Positions 1 through 12,100 of a stretch of 25,880 bases of DNA are shown here, one piece after another (within the stretch, counting starts at the first letter, position 1; each line of letters begins with the position of its first letter). The notes under the pieces are model-generated. The model did not search any database. It saw only the letters and a program-made list of their open reading frames with translations, and was not told where the DNA came from. The DNA is taken from NCBI GenBank assembly GCA_030141605.1, contig JAQGDQ010001775.1:1-25880 (forward strand). The letters run 5' to 3'. The position numbers and the translations under genes were made by a program. Origin of the DNA: Tubiluchus corallicola. Its lineage: Eukaryota > Priapulida > Priapulimorpha > Priapulimorphida > Tubiluchidae.

Positions 1-48
1 TTTTGTCCTTCAATTCGTAAATTATTTACCTGTCTGTTTCTTTTACAG

Positions 49-111
49 GACAGCAATTTTTGTGCATTTTGTTAAAGATGGAGAAATTGTTGACGTTGAT
101 GATATCATGAG
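49..111 (+). CDS. CDH23: Cadherin-like gene, first exon in window (63 bp)
   Basis: The acceptor is a pyrimidine-rich tract ending TTTTACAG at 48, and the donor GTAGGC starts at 112. The first base completes a codon from an upstream exon. The open frame reads TAIFVHFVKDGEIVDVDDIM and ends with AG, which completes an Arg codon with the first base of the next exon (phase-2 intron). The other two frames are shorter or stopped: frame 0 has TAA after 8 codons. The alternating hydrophobic and acidic pattern suits a beta-strand-rich extracellular domain. Confidence 0.82.
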
Positions 112-3100
112 GTAGGCATCCTGAATCAAAAGAGAAAATATAGGATATAGGTGGAGCTGCAGTTTCTGCAAGTAATGGAACCTGTGAAAGTCATGTATGT
201 GGTTGAAGTTGAACACTTGGTAGAAAAAGAAAGAACACTATATTACATATCTGCACAAAAACTGAAAACGTTTATTATACTTTATAGACATATGTAAAAT
301 GCCTGCTAAACTGTAAAATGCCTGCTAAACTACACATCATCAGGTCATTATCATCACCTTTATTATTTATTTCTATTCTTGCTGCTGCTGCTGTTGTTGT
401 TGTTGTTGTTGTTCTGCTGCTGTTACTGCTTTTCCTGTTGCTGTTGTAATTGTCGTTGCTGCCGTTGCTGTTGTTGTTGTTGTTGTTATTGTCGTTGCTA
501 TTGCCATTGTTGTCACTGCTCTGCTGCTGTTGCTGCTTGTTCCTGGCGCTGTTGTCGTTGTCATTGCCGTTGCTACCACTGCTGTTGCTCCCGGTTGTTC
601 CTTACAACAGCTTATTACCTTTTGCAGTTGAAATGGATACTTAGTTAAAAAAAGTTTAAACTAAGCAAGTAATTGTTATCATAAAATACATTGGAGTTTT
701 AGAGAATTGTATATTAAACACATTGCAGCAGCAAGTTCTAAAGTTCCTGTGTTTTTGTTGCTGTAGAATTCTGGAAGAAAAATCAGATATCTTGGAACCA
801 TTCTACAAACGGTATCAGATTACAATCGCGAAGGTGAGATTGGGTTTATTGAATTAAATCTATTCACGCTTAATTAAACATGGGGAGACAAATAGGGTGC
901 GTTCAGTAGCAGATCAGAAGCGTGAAGGTGAGACTGAGTTTATTGAATTAAATCTATTCATACTTAATTAAACACAGGGAGACATATAGGGTGCGTTCAG
1001 TATCAGATCAGAAGCTTGAAGGTGAGACTGAGTTTATTGAATTAAATCTATTCACACTTAATTAAACACAGGGAGACATATAGGGTACGTTCAGTATCTG
1101 ATCAGAAGCATGAAGGTGAGACTGAGTTTATTGAATTAAATCTATTCATACTTAATTAAACACAGGGAGACATATAGGGTGCGTTCAGTATCTGATCAGA
1201 AGCATGAAGGTGAGACTGAGTTTATTGAATTAAATCTATTCACACTTAATTAAACACAGGGAGACATATAGGGTACGTTCAGTATCTGATCAGAAGCATG
1301 AAGGTGAGACTGAGTTTATTGAATTAAATCTATTCACACTTAATTAAACACAGGGAGACATATAGGGTACGTTCAGTATCAGATCAGAAGCTTGAAGGTG
1401 AGACTGAGTTTATTGAATTAAATCTATTCACACTTAATTAAACATGGGGAGACATATAGGGTGCGTTCAGTAGCAGATCAGAAGCGTGAAGGTGAGACTG
1501 AGTTTATTGAATTAAATCTATTCACACTTAATTAAACACAGGGAGACATATAGGGTACGTTCAGTATCAGATCAGAAGCATGAAGGTGAGACTGAGTTTA
1601 TTGAATTAAATCTATTCACACTTAATTAAACACAGGGAGACATATAGGGTACGTTCAGTATCAGATCAGAAGCATGAAGGTGAGACTGAGTTTATTGAAT
1701 TAAATCTATTCACACTTAATTAAACACAGGGAGACATATAGGGTACGTTCAGTATCAGATCAGAAGCTTGAAGGTGAGACTGAGTTTATTGAATTAAATC
1801 TATTCACACTTAATTAAACACAGGGAGACATATAGGGTACGTTCAGTATCTGATCAGAAGCATGAAGGTGAGACTGAGTTTATTGAATTAAATCTATTCA
1901 CACTTAATTAAACACAGGGAGACATATAGGGTACGTTCAGTATCTGATCAGAAGCATGAAGGTGAGACTGAGTTTATTGAATTAAATCTATTCACACTTA
2001 ATTAAACACAGGGAGACATATAGGGTACGTTCAGTATCAGATCAGAAGCATGAAGGTGAGACTGAGTTTATTGAATTAAATCTATTCACACTTAATTAAA
2101 CACAGGGAGACATATAGGGTACGTTCAGTATCAGATCAGAAGCATGAAGGTGAGACTGAGTTTATTGAATTAAATCTATTCACACTTAATTAAACACAGG
2201 GAGACATATAGGGTACGTTCAGTATCAGATCAGAAGCATGAAGGTGAGACTGAGTTTATTGAATTAAATCTATTCACACTTAATTAAACACAGGGAGACA
2301 TATAGGGTACGTTCAGTATCAGATCAGAAGCATGAAGGTGAGACTGAGTTTATTGAATTAAATCTATTCACACTTAATTAAACACAGGGAGACATATAGG
2401 GTACGTTCAGTATCAGATCAGAAGCATGAAGGTGAGACTGAGTTTATTGAATTAAATCTATTCACACTTAATTAAACACAGGGAGACATATAGGGTACGT
2501 TCAGTATCAGATCAGAAGCATGAAGGTGAGACTGAGTTTATTGAATTAAATCTATTCACACTTAATTAAACACAGGGAGACATATAGGGTACGTTCAGTA
2601 TCTGATCAGAAGCATGAAGGTGAGACTGAGTTTATTGAATTAAATCTATTCACACTTAATTAAACACAGGGAGACATATAGGGTACGTTCAGTATCTGAT
2701 CAGAAGCATGAAGGTGAGACTGAGTTTATTGAATTAAATCTATTCACACTTAATTAAACACAGGGAGACATATAGGGTACGTTCAGTATCTGATCAGAAG
2801 CATGAAGGTGAGACTGAGTTTATTGAATTAAATCTATTCACACTTAATTAAACACAGGGAGACATATAGGGTACGTTCAGTATCTGATCAGAAGCATGAA
2901 GGTGAGACTGAGTTTATTGAATTAAATCTATTCACACTTAATTAAACGCAGGGAGACATATAGGGTACGTTCAGTATCAGATCAGAAGCATGAAGGTGAG
3001 ACTGAGTTTATTGAATTAAATCTATTCACACTTAATTAAACACAGGGAGACATATAGGGTACGTTCAGTATCAGATCAGAAGCTTGAAGGTGAGACTGAG

Positions 3101-6100
3101 TTTATTGAATTAAATCTATTCACACTTAATTAAACACAGGGAGAGATATAGGGTACGTTCAGTATCAGATCAGAAGCATGAAGGTGAGACTGAGTTTATT
3201 GAATTAAATCTATTCATACTTAATTAAACACAGGGAGACATATAGGGTACGTTCAGTATCTGATCAGAAGCATGAAGGTGAGATTGAGTTTATTGAATTA
3301 AATCTATTCACACTTAATTAAACACAGGGAGAGATATAGGGTACGTTCAGTATCAGATCAGAAGCATGAAGGTGAGACTGAGTTTATTGAATTAAATCTA
3401 TTCATACTTAATTAAACACAATGAGAGATATAGGGTACGTTCAGTATCAGATCAGAAGCATGAAGGTGAGACTGAGTTTATTGAATTAAATCTATTCCCA
3501 CTTAATTAAACACAGGGAGAGATATAGGGTACGTTCAGTATCAGATCAGAAGCATGAAGGTGAGACTGAGTTTATTGAATTAAATCTATTCATACTTAAT
3601 TAAACACAGGGAGACATATAGGGTATGTTCAGTATCAGATCAGAAGCATGAAGGTGAGACTGAGTTTATTGAATTAAATCTATTCACACTTAATTAAACA
3701 CAGGGAGACATATAGGGTACGTTCAGTATCAGATCAGAAGCATGAAGGTGAGACTGAGTTTATTGAATTAAATCTATTCATACTTAATTAAACACAGGGA
3801 GAGATATAGGGTACGTTCAGTATCAGATCAGAAGCATGAAGGTGAGACTGAGTTTATTGAATTAAATCTATTCATACTTAATTAAACACAGGGAGAGATA
3901 TAGGGTACGTTCAGTATCAGATCAGAAGCATGAAGGTGAGACTGAGTTTATTGAATTAAATCTATTCACACTTAATTAAACACAGGGAGACATATAGGGT
4001 ACGTTCAGTATCTGATCAGAAGCATGAAGGTTAGACTGAGTTTATTGAATTAAATCTATTCACACTTAATTAAACACTGATAAAAGTGTAGTCTGAGTAG
4101 CGTGGTTAGTAGAATTTACCAATAATAGTATTATGATCTAATTATTAAACCACATCCATTAAAGCCCTGTTTTGTGCAGTGTTCTGCTAAGGTAATACAA
4201 GATGCAGTTGAAGAATATGCCGGCACGCGGCTTTTAAGCACGTGTCAACTGACAGTACACACTGCATGAGGGACAGTACTCTTTCTACCTAAAGTGCAGA
4301 ATCACATCTCAGTCGTGCGCATGGCCGCCTGCCCACGGCAGCCAAACTTCGTGTTGGTTGAATTGTAAAGTGCACAGTGTTGGGTTGTGAAGCATGTGCT
4401 CTGCACTATACAAGTATAAAGAAAGAAAAAAGAAAAAAGACTTATATTGAATATTGTCGATACTATTGATTGAAAGTAGGGGGTGCTGCAGTACCACATC
4501 ACCTATACACAAGCTACCACTGGGACTCATAACTACAAACAGCATTTACACTCATCATCATTTATAATTTCTCTTTTTTACTTCTAGCGGGCATACAGTG
4601 ACGAAGTTAAAGAGACAAACCCTTTAGAAATCTATCTAATAATGCTAATTATAAGCAATTCTGTTCTCCTTCTTCTCATCTTGGCTTTAGTAGCAATCTG
4701 GCACTACGAGAATAAAAAGTACGTATAGTTTTATTTTGAATGCGCTTCTTCAAGATGGCTTCTTTAATATGGCTTTGTCATTTGCTTTAAGGCTGCATTA
4801 GTAAAATACGTAAATACAGGGTGGCTCAAAAGTTGCTCATTAATTTGAAAAGTGATTAAAAGTTGATAGTTATTAAAGCAAGAAGTTAAGTGACAATTTC
4901 ATGACCGAGTTTGTGATTCGTGATTCATTCAGTGGAATTAAACTTGGCTTCATCTGTCTACTGTGGTGATTTTAATTTAGATTGTATACAATCACTGTTT
5001 TATATATACAGTAAATCCTCGCTTAACGACGCTGAGTCGTACCAGCAAAATGCGATATTAAACAAAACGTAGTAAAACGAAACCAAAACTTCCATAGAAA
5101 GTAACGTAAAGGAATTGAGATGCGTTCCAAAAACCAATGCTGCTTAAATCACATTTTATGAGTTTCTCTAATGTTTCTGCTAATTAATTTCTTCCTTCTC
5201 GCTTAAAACCGCTCCTCCTTCTTACCAATACGTACCTAGCTAGCAGTTTCTCTATGGTTTCTACTAATTAATTTCTTCCTTCTCGCTTAAAACCACTTAT
5301 CCTTCTTACCAATACGTACCTAGCTAGCAGTTTCTCTATGGTTTCTACTAATTAATTTCTTCCTTCTCGCTTAAAACCACTTATCCTTCTTACCAATACG
5401 TACCTAGCTAGCAGTTTCTCTATGGTTTCTACTAATTAATTTCTTCCTTCTCGCTTAAAACCACTTATCCTTCTTACCAATACGTACCTAGCTAGCAGTT
5501 TCTCTATGGTTTCTACTAATTAATTTCTTCCTTCTCGCTTAAAACCACTTATCCTTCTTACCAATACGTACCTAGCTAGCAGTTTCTCTATGGTTTCTAC
5601 TAATTAATTTCTTTCTGCTCGCTTAAAACCACTTATCCTTCCTACCAATACGTACCAAACTAGCAGTTTCTCTTTCATTAAGGTTTAAGTCTAGGCAGCC
5701 ATTGAATAATAAACACTGTAGAGTCAAAACCAAGCACTACATGAAATGACCTTGGAATTTTATCCTACCAGAGCACTGCATCATTTACTACCTAGTCTGG
5801 TTGCTATGGAAACAGATTGCAGGTAGAATTTCTTCCCAAAAAGTTTGCTCACAGATCTCACAGTTCACAGAAATAGCCGCTAGTGTAGTAGTCAGTCGTG
5901 AAGCAAAAACATGATCATTAATTACATTATTTACATTACTAAAGCACTTTTAAGACAGAATAACGCAATATCAGCCATTTCAATGCTTCAAATTAAGTAA
6001 AAATCTTGCTGATCAATGAAAATTGGCTTTCAGCAAAGTAAAAAAATTGCTATAATTTTCTCATGCATGAAATTAAGTTAAGATTAATGTACCATAAGAG

Positions 6101-9100
6101 TTATTATATGTAAAATTTAGCCAAACAGAATGCGTTTTGTGAAACACTTTAGAATGAAGATTTGTACATTTGCTACAAGCTTTTGGTTCGATTTCTGCTT
6201 GCGTAATTGCTTACAATGGCAGCCATGTTTGTTCAAGATGCAAACTGCAAAGTTCTGCTTGCTTGGTTGCTTACAATGGCTGCCATATTTGTTCAAGATG
6301 TAAACAGCATAGCTCTGCTTGTTTGGTTGCTTACAAGGGCAGCCATATTTGTTCAAGATGTAAACAGCATAGCTCTGCTTGCTTAGTTACTTACAATGGC
6401 AGCCATATTTGTTCAAGATGCAAACTGCAAAGTTCTGCTTGCTTACAATGGCAGCCATATTTGTTCAAGATGAAAACTGCAAAGTTCTGCTTGCTGGGTT
6501 GCATACAATGGCAGCCATATTTGTTCAAGATGCAAACTGCAAAGTTCTGCTTGCTGGGTTGCTTACAATGGCAGCCATATTTGTTCAAGATGCAAACTGC
6601 AAAGTTCTGCTTGCTGGGTTGCTTACAATGGCAGCCATGTTTGTTCAAGATGCAAACTGCAAAGTTCTGCTTGCTTGGTTGCTTACAATGGCTGCCATAT
6701 TTGTTCAAGATGTAAACAGCATAGCTCTGCTTGTTTGGTTGCTTACAAGGGCAGCCATATTTGTTCCAGATGTAAACAGCATAGCTCTGCTTGCTTAGTT
6801 ACTTACAATGGCAGCCATATTTGTTCAAGATGCAAACTGCAAAGTTCTGCTTGCTTACAATGGCAGCCATATTTGTTCAAGATGAAAACTGCAAAGTTCT
6901 GCTTGCTGGGTTGCATACAATGGCAGCCATATTTGTTCAAGATGCAAACTGCAAAGTTCTGCTTGCTGGGTTGCTTACAATGGCAGCCATATTTGTTCAA
7001 GATGCAAACTGCAAAGTTCTGCTTGCTGGGTTGCTTACAATGGCAGCCATGTTTGTTCAAGATGCAAACTGCAAAGTTCTGCTTGCTTGGTTGCTTACAA
7101 TGGCTGCCATATTTGTTCAAGATGTAAACAGCATAGCTCTGCTTGTTTGGTTGCTTACAAGGGCAGCCATATTTGTTCAAGATTCAAACAGCATAGTTCT
7201 GCTTGCTTAGTTACCTACAATGGCAGCCATATTTGTTCAAGATGCAAACTGCAAAGTTCTGCTTGCTTACAATGGCAGCCATATTTGTTCAAGATGAAAA
7301 CTGCAAAGTTCTGCTTGCTGGGTTGCATACAATGGCAGCCATATTTGTTCAAGATGCAAACTGCAAAGTTCTGCTTGCTTGGTTGCTTACAATGGCAGCC
7401 ATATTTGTTCAAGATGCAAACTGCAAAGTTCTGCTTGCTGGGTTGCTTACAATGGCAGCCATATTTGTTCAAGATGCAAAGTTCTGCTTGCTGTTATTAT
7501 TCTAGACAAATGTTGCTGTACGTCTTCACAAAACTGTGAATGTTGTCTACGTCTAGCTCTGAGTCAACGCAAAACTGTGAATGTTACACGGTTATGGCTG
7601 TGTCTGTGTATCAAGTAAGATGATTCTTTCTGTGTACTTGCTTTATTGTAAATGCTTAAATGCACTGACTTTTTCAAATTCTTTTTTTTTAGTTAAAACA
7701 AAATATACAGCAACTTTTTACACAGATTTTCCCTTGTGCACTAAAATTGGTAAGGTTCTAGCTAGCTGTTAAACTGTTACTGTTACAACTAGGTAAAGTT
7801 CTAGCTAGCTGTTAAACTGTTACTGTTACAACTAGGTAAGGTTCTAGCTAGCTGTTAAACTGTTACTGTTACAACTAGGTAAGGTTCTAGCTAGCTGTTA
7901 AACTGTTACTGTTACAATTAGGTAAGGTTCTAGCTAGCTGTTAAACTGTTACTGTTACAACTAGGTAAGGTTCTAGCTAGCTGTTAAACTGTTACTGTTA
8001 CAACTAGGTAAGGTTCTAGCTAGCTGTTAAACTGTTACTGTTACAACTAGGTAAGGTTCTAGCTAGCTGTTAAACTGTTACTGTTACAATTAGGTAAGGT
8101 TCTAGCTAGCTGTTAAACTGTTACTGTTACAACTAGGTAAGGTTCTAGCTAGCTGTTAAACTGTTACTGTTACAACTAGGTAAAGTTCTAGCTAGCTGTT
8201 AAACTGTTACTGTTACAACTAGGTAAAGTTCTAGCTAGCTGTTAAACTGTTACTGTTACAACTAGGTAAGGTTCTAGCTAGCTGTTAAAACTGTTACTAT
8301 TACAACAGCGAGGGCTGCGAGGTGTTTTTAAGTGTACACAAATACGTTGTATGGTACACTTGACCTTTGACCTTTTCACGATCATCATCAATCACTGAAA
8401 CTGTGAAAATGCTCATTGCATTCAGACACTGCACTTTCTTTTGTATGATATTGTTAAACTTCATACTTTTCGCACGTTAACTATCTATATTCTTGTCTTA
8501 TATTTCCAGGAACAAAAGGAAGCTTAAGGCAGCTACTGCTCAAATGTTTGGTAAGTTTGCTTGTAAATTATAGAATTCTTTCTTATGCACCAATAAACAA
8601 GCATCTTAATCATCACTAACAATATTATTTCATTATAACAATAATAATAACAATATTATTTCATTATAACAATAATGATAACAATATTATTTCATTATAA
8701 CAATAATAATAACAATATTATTTTATTGTAACAATAATATACAATGCAGGCATTCTTGTGCTTTAGTCTTATTTCACATTACTGTCTCCAGAAACCTCAA
8801 AAACATCTGAAACACGTGACTGGAAAAAAACTCCAAAAATTGATGTACACTCCTTGCATTGTTGTAAGTTTCAAATTCTTTAAAGTCAAAGAAGAAGTTT
8901 GTGTCTGAAAAAGACCTCACAAAATGTCTAAAAATGCAGAAAATGCATTTGATTTCATCCAAAGTTTAGACGCCCTAATTGGCGCTTGACTCTTGCTTTC
9001 GGTTTGTGACCAGCTGGCAACCCTAATGCAGAATCAGCCAGAAACAGCTAAGTAGACACCTTGAACTTAACTTTATTGCTCTCCGGGTGTCTTTTATTGT

Positions 9101-12100
9101 ACTTAGTGTAAAAAATTGTTTATTTTACCTATTTTAGTTGATTAATGTGTAATTATTTATTTCATAATAATAGTAATTAAATCATTTCAGGCAATCAAGA
9201 ATTTGATGATAACCCACAAAGATTCAAAGTTCCTAATACCAATCAGTACGCTCATGAGTGGTGAGTATAAACTGAGTGCTGATGAAATTCCTCTTAAAAA
9301 TAATTTACTACACAGTGGAAATCCCATTATAAATCTTTTTCTAGGTTAAGACACGAATCATTACATGTTTAAAATACCTACCCACTTATAGCCATCTTAT
9401 TTTTTGCTCAAACAAAGTATTTATAATAGGTTGTTTAAATGTTTGTTATTTTCTAACTGAGTGTGGTGTGTTGTTGTTAATGTCAGTTACTCGCTAACTA
9501 ACTGTGGTGTGTTGTTGTTAATGTCAGTTACTCGCTAACTAACTGTGGTGTGTTGTTGTTAATGTCAGTTACTCGCTAACTAACTGTGGTGTGTTGTTGT
9601 TAATGTCAGTTACTCGCTAACTAACTGTGGTGTGTTGTTGTTAATGTCAGTTACTCGCTAACTAACTGTGGTGTGTTGTTGTTAATGTCAGTTACTCGCT
9701 AACTAACTGTGGTGTGTTGTTGTTAATGTCAGTTACTCGCTAACTAACTGTGGCGTTTTAGCATCAATGCTCAGTTACTTTGGAACTGACTGTGGTGTGT
9801 TGTTGTTAATGTCAGTTACTGTCTAACTAACTGTAGTGTGTTGGTATAAATGTTTATGTACTTTCTAACTGACTGTGGTGTGTTACCATGAATGCTCATT
9901 TACTTTATAACTAACTGTATTGAGTTAGCATAAATGCTGGCTTACTTTCTAACTAACTATTGTGTGCTACTATAAATGCTCCGTTGTACCTGCACAACAT
10001 TGGCAATTTCCATGTTCTGATCGAGTGCTACGTCGCTAGTTTATTTACCGTTAATATATAAATATTTACCGTATACATTAAAATAAATTACAGTAATATT
10101 TGTTAATCTTGTGAAGTAATGTCAAGATGCGAACATTCTCTTATGTGAAGTATCACAGTATGAGTGTGTTCATTCAGTCCAGCGTATAATGAAGAATTAT
10201 TTCTTTACATATTCGTATTGTAGACGACTCTTTAGCGACATCTTACAAAAACATATCATAAGTATAAGTCGACCCCAAAAATTTCACCTTAAAATCGCCT
10301 CCAAAAAATTCGACTTGTACATAAGTATATATGGTATATAAATACTGGGTATGTAATATTAAACTTGTTTATACAACAAAGTTAATGTGTGTTTCTCTGT
10401 ATTTTTAGTGCTAATCCTATCTGGTTGGATCAAGAATTTGACAATAGAGCATTTGAGGACAATTATGATAACACTGATGATGACGATCGATCAGACGGGT
10501 ACGGAGTTTAGTTCATGTTCGTTATTGATTTGAAATATTAATGTTAATTTATTATAATATTTTATGACATTAGTTATTGTTTCATGAGTAGCTTAATTTC
10601 TTTAGGACCATAAGAGTTAGCCATTTTTACATAAGTTCATGAAAAACTGCTCTCACTAAGCAGTGATTATGATATATTTCATAATTTTTGCAGGTTTCTA
10701 CTGCTCATAAAATGGATTTTATGCAAAATTATACATGAAATGCATTAGCTTACCTTAGACAAATTAAAAATCGATTTTTGATGAATGAAAAGCTTGTTCG
10801 TGATTCATATTTTGCTGCTTCTGCTCGTGTTTTTACGTCGGACATTCCAAAATGATATTTATAAATCATTTTTTCTTTTGGGCTGCTTAACTGTGGAATT
10901 TATTATGTCAAAAATGTTTTAAAGTTAACTACAAACTTGTCCACTGTCTCCTGTCACTAGCAAACTAGCTACAACATTGTTAAGATCTTGTGACATTTTC
11001 ACCTTTCTTTAGCCCGTTAGATGGAGCCACCTGTCAACACGGCCGTCTGCATCTTTCTCTATTAAAAGTAGAGTTAGTAAAACCTTAAATATTGACTTAG
11101 AGCCATTCTACGATCATGTGGTACGAATTTTAGGTACTGAAACAGTTAATTAGTCCTATATAACAGATATCTAGTGAACTTATGATTCCTTTCTTCCGTT
11201 GCTACATCTGATCGTCATGGTAACCAGTATCATCTACAGTGTTTACTCGCTACTTCGCAGTTCGTTTATCGCGGACTCACTGTTTCACGGGTTTTCAAAA
11301 ATATTATTTCACTGTTTCTCGGGTTTTTGTGGTACTCCGTCTAAAGTATTTTTGCACGTGCGTAGTACGTGTTGTACAGTAATGTATAGATTTAATGAAT
11401 TTTGCATAAAAAAATCATAAAGTGTATAAGAATATATTAAAAATATTAATTCTAACATTAAAAGAATATTATAAATCATAAAAAATACCATTTACAGTAA
11501 ATAGTGTATTTATTCGGCGGATGAATACACACCAAAAACAAAATGTAGTACTTGCGCCCGTTACTACTACGAAGTAGGGACGCTAATAAGTATGACGTCT
11601 ACTTCGCGGAAATTCACTTATCTGGGTGAGGGAACTCTGTACTTAATTTTAGAATATCCAATATACAGATGGACTACCTCATGTTTTAATAAAGAAGCAT
11701 CTTCATAAGCTGTAGTCATTGGAAAATGTGAATCATTTTTAAAGGAAGACCGGACGATTGTTTAGACTCAATCTCATTTTAATTTACTGTGCAAAATATA
11801 CATTTTCTTGCCTGTAAAAGTTAGCAATTGTTTCTTATATTTGAACAATTAGCTTAGAAAGTTAATTAACGGCAACCCAACACAGCTATTGCTTATGTCA
11901 GAAACTAACCACAGTTTGTGCAATGGCAGGCATCTTCCCTTGCGTGTCAAGCATGTTTGCATAAGTGTAACTGTTTAAACGCACGATGTCTCGAAAATGG
12001 GCTCTACGTCATATGATGTCAGAAACTAACATAGCAGTTCATAATTGTGGTTAGCACGGTACTGCCTTCTATTTGTCAGTCACGCGAGTGTGACAAAAAG

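Noticed and set aside
831-4077. CRISPR array or centromeric satellite
   Set aside because: Units are directly adjacent with no unique spacers, so it is not CRISPR. The array is intronic, short and seeded by the local exon end, so centromere function has no support.
4816-4850. Second copy of the TIR element at 14042-14834, because of TACAGGGTGGCTCAAAAG
   Set aside because: Similarity stops after the general TACAGGGT start and no partner end was found.
6170-7618. Long overlapping ORFs on both strands with a 20-residue repeat (MAAIFVQDANCKVLLA-type)
   Set aside because: Units of 60 bp without stops make every frame look open. The 52-bp unit shifts the frame every 412 bp, and the region is inside intron 3 with no splice-bounded exon.
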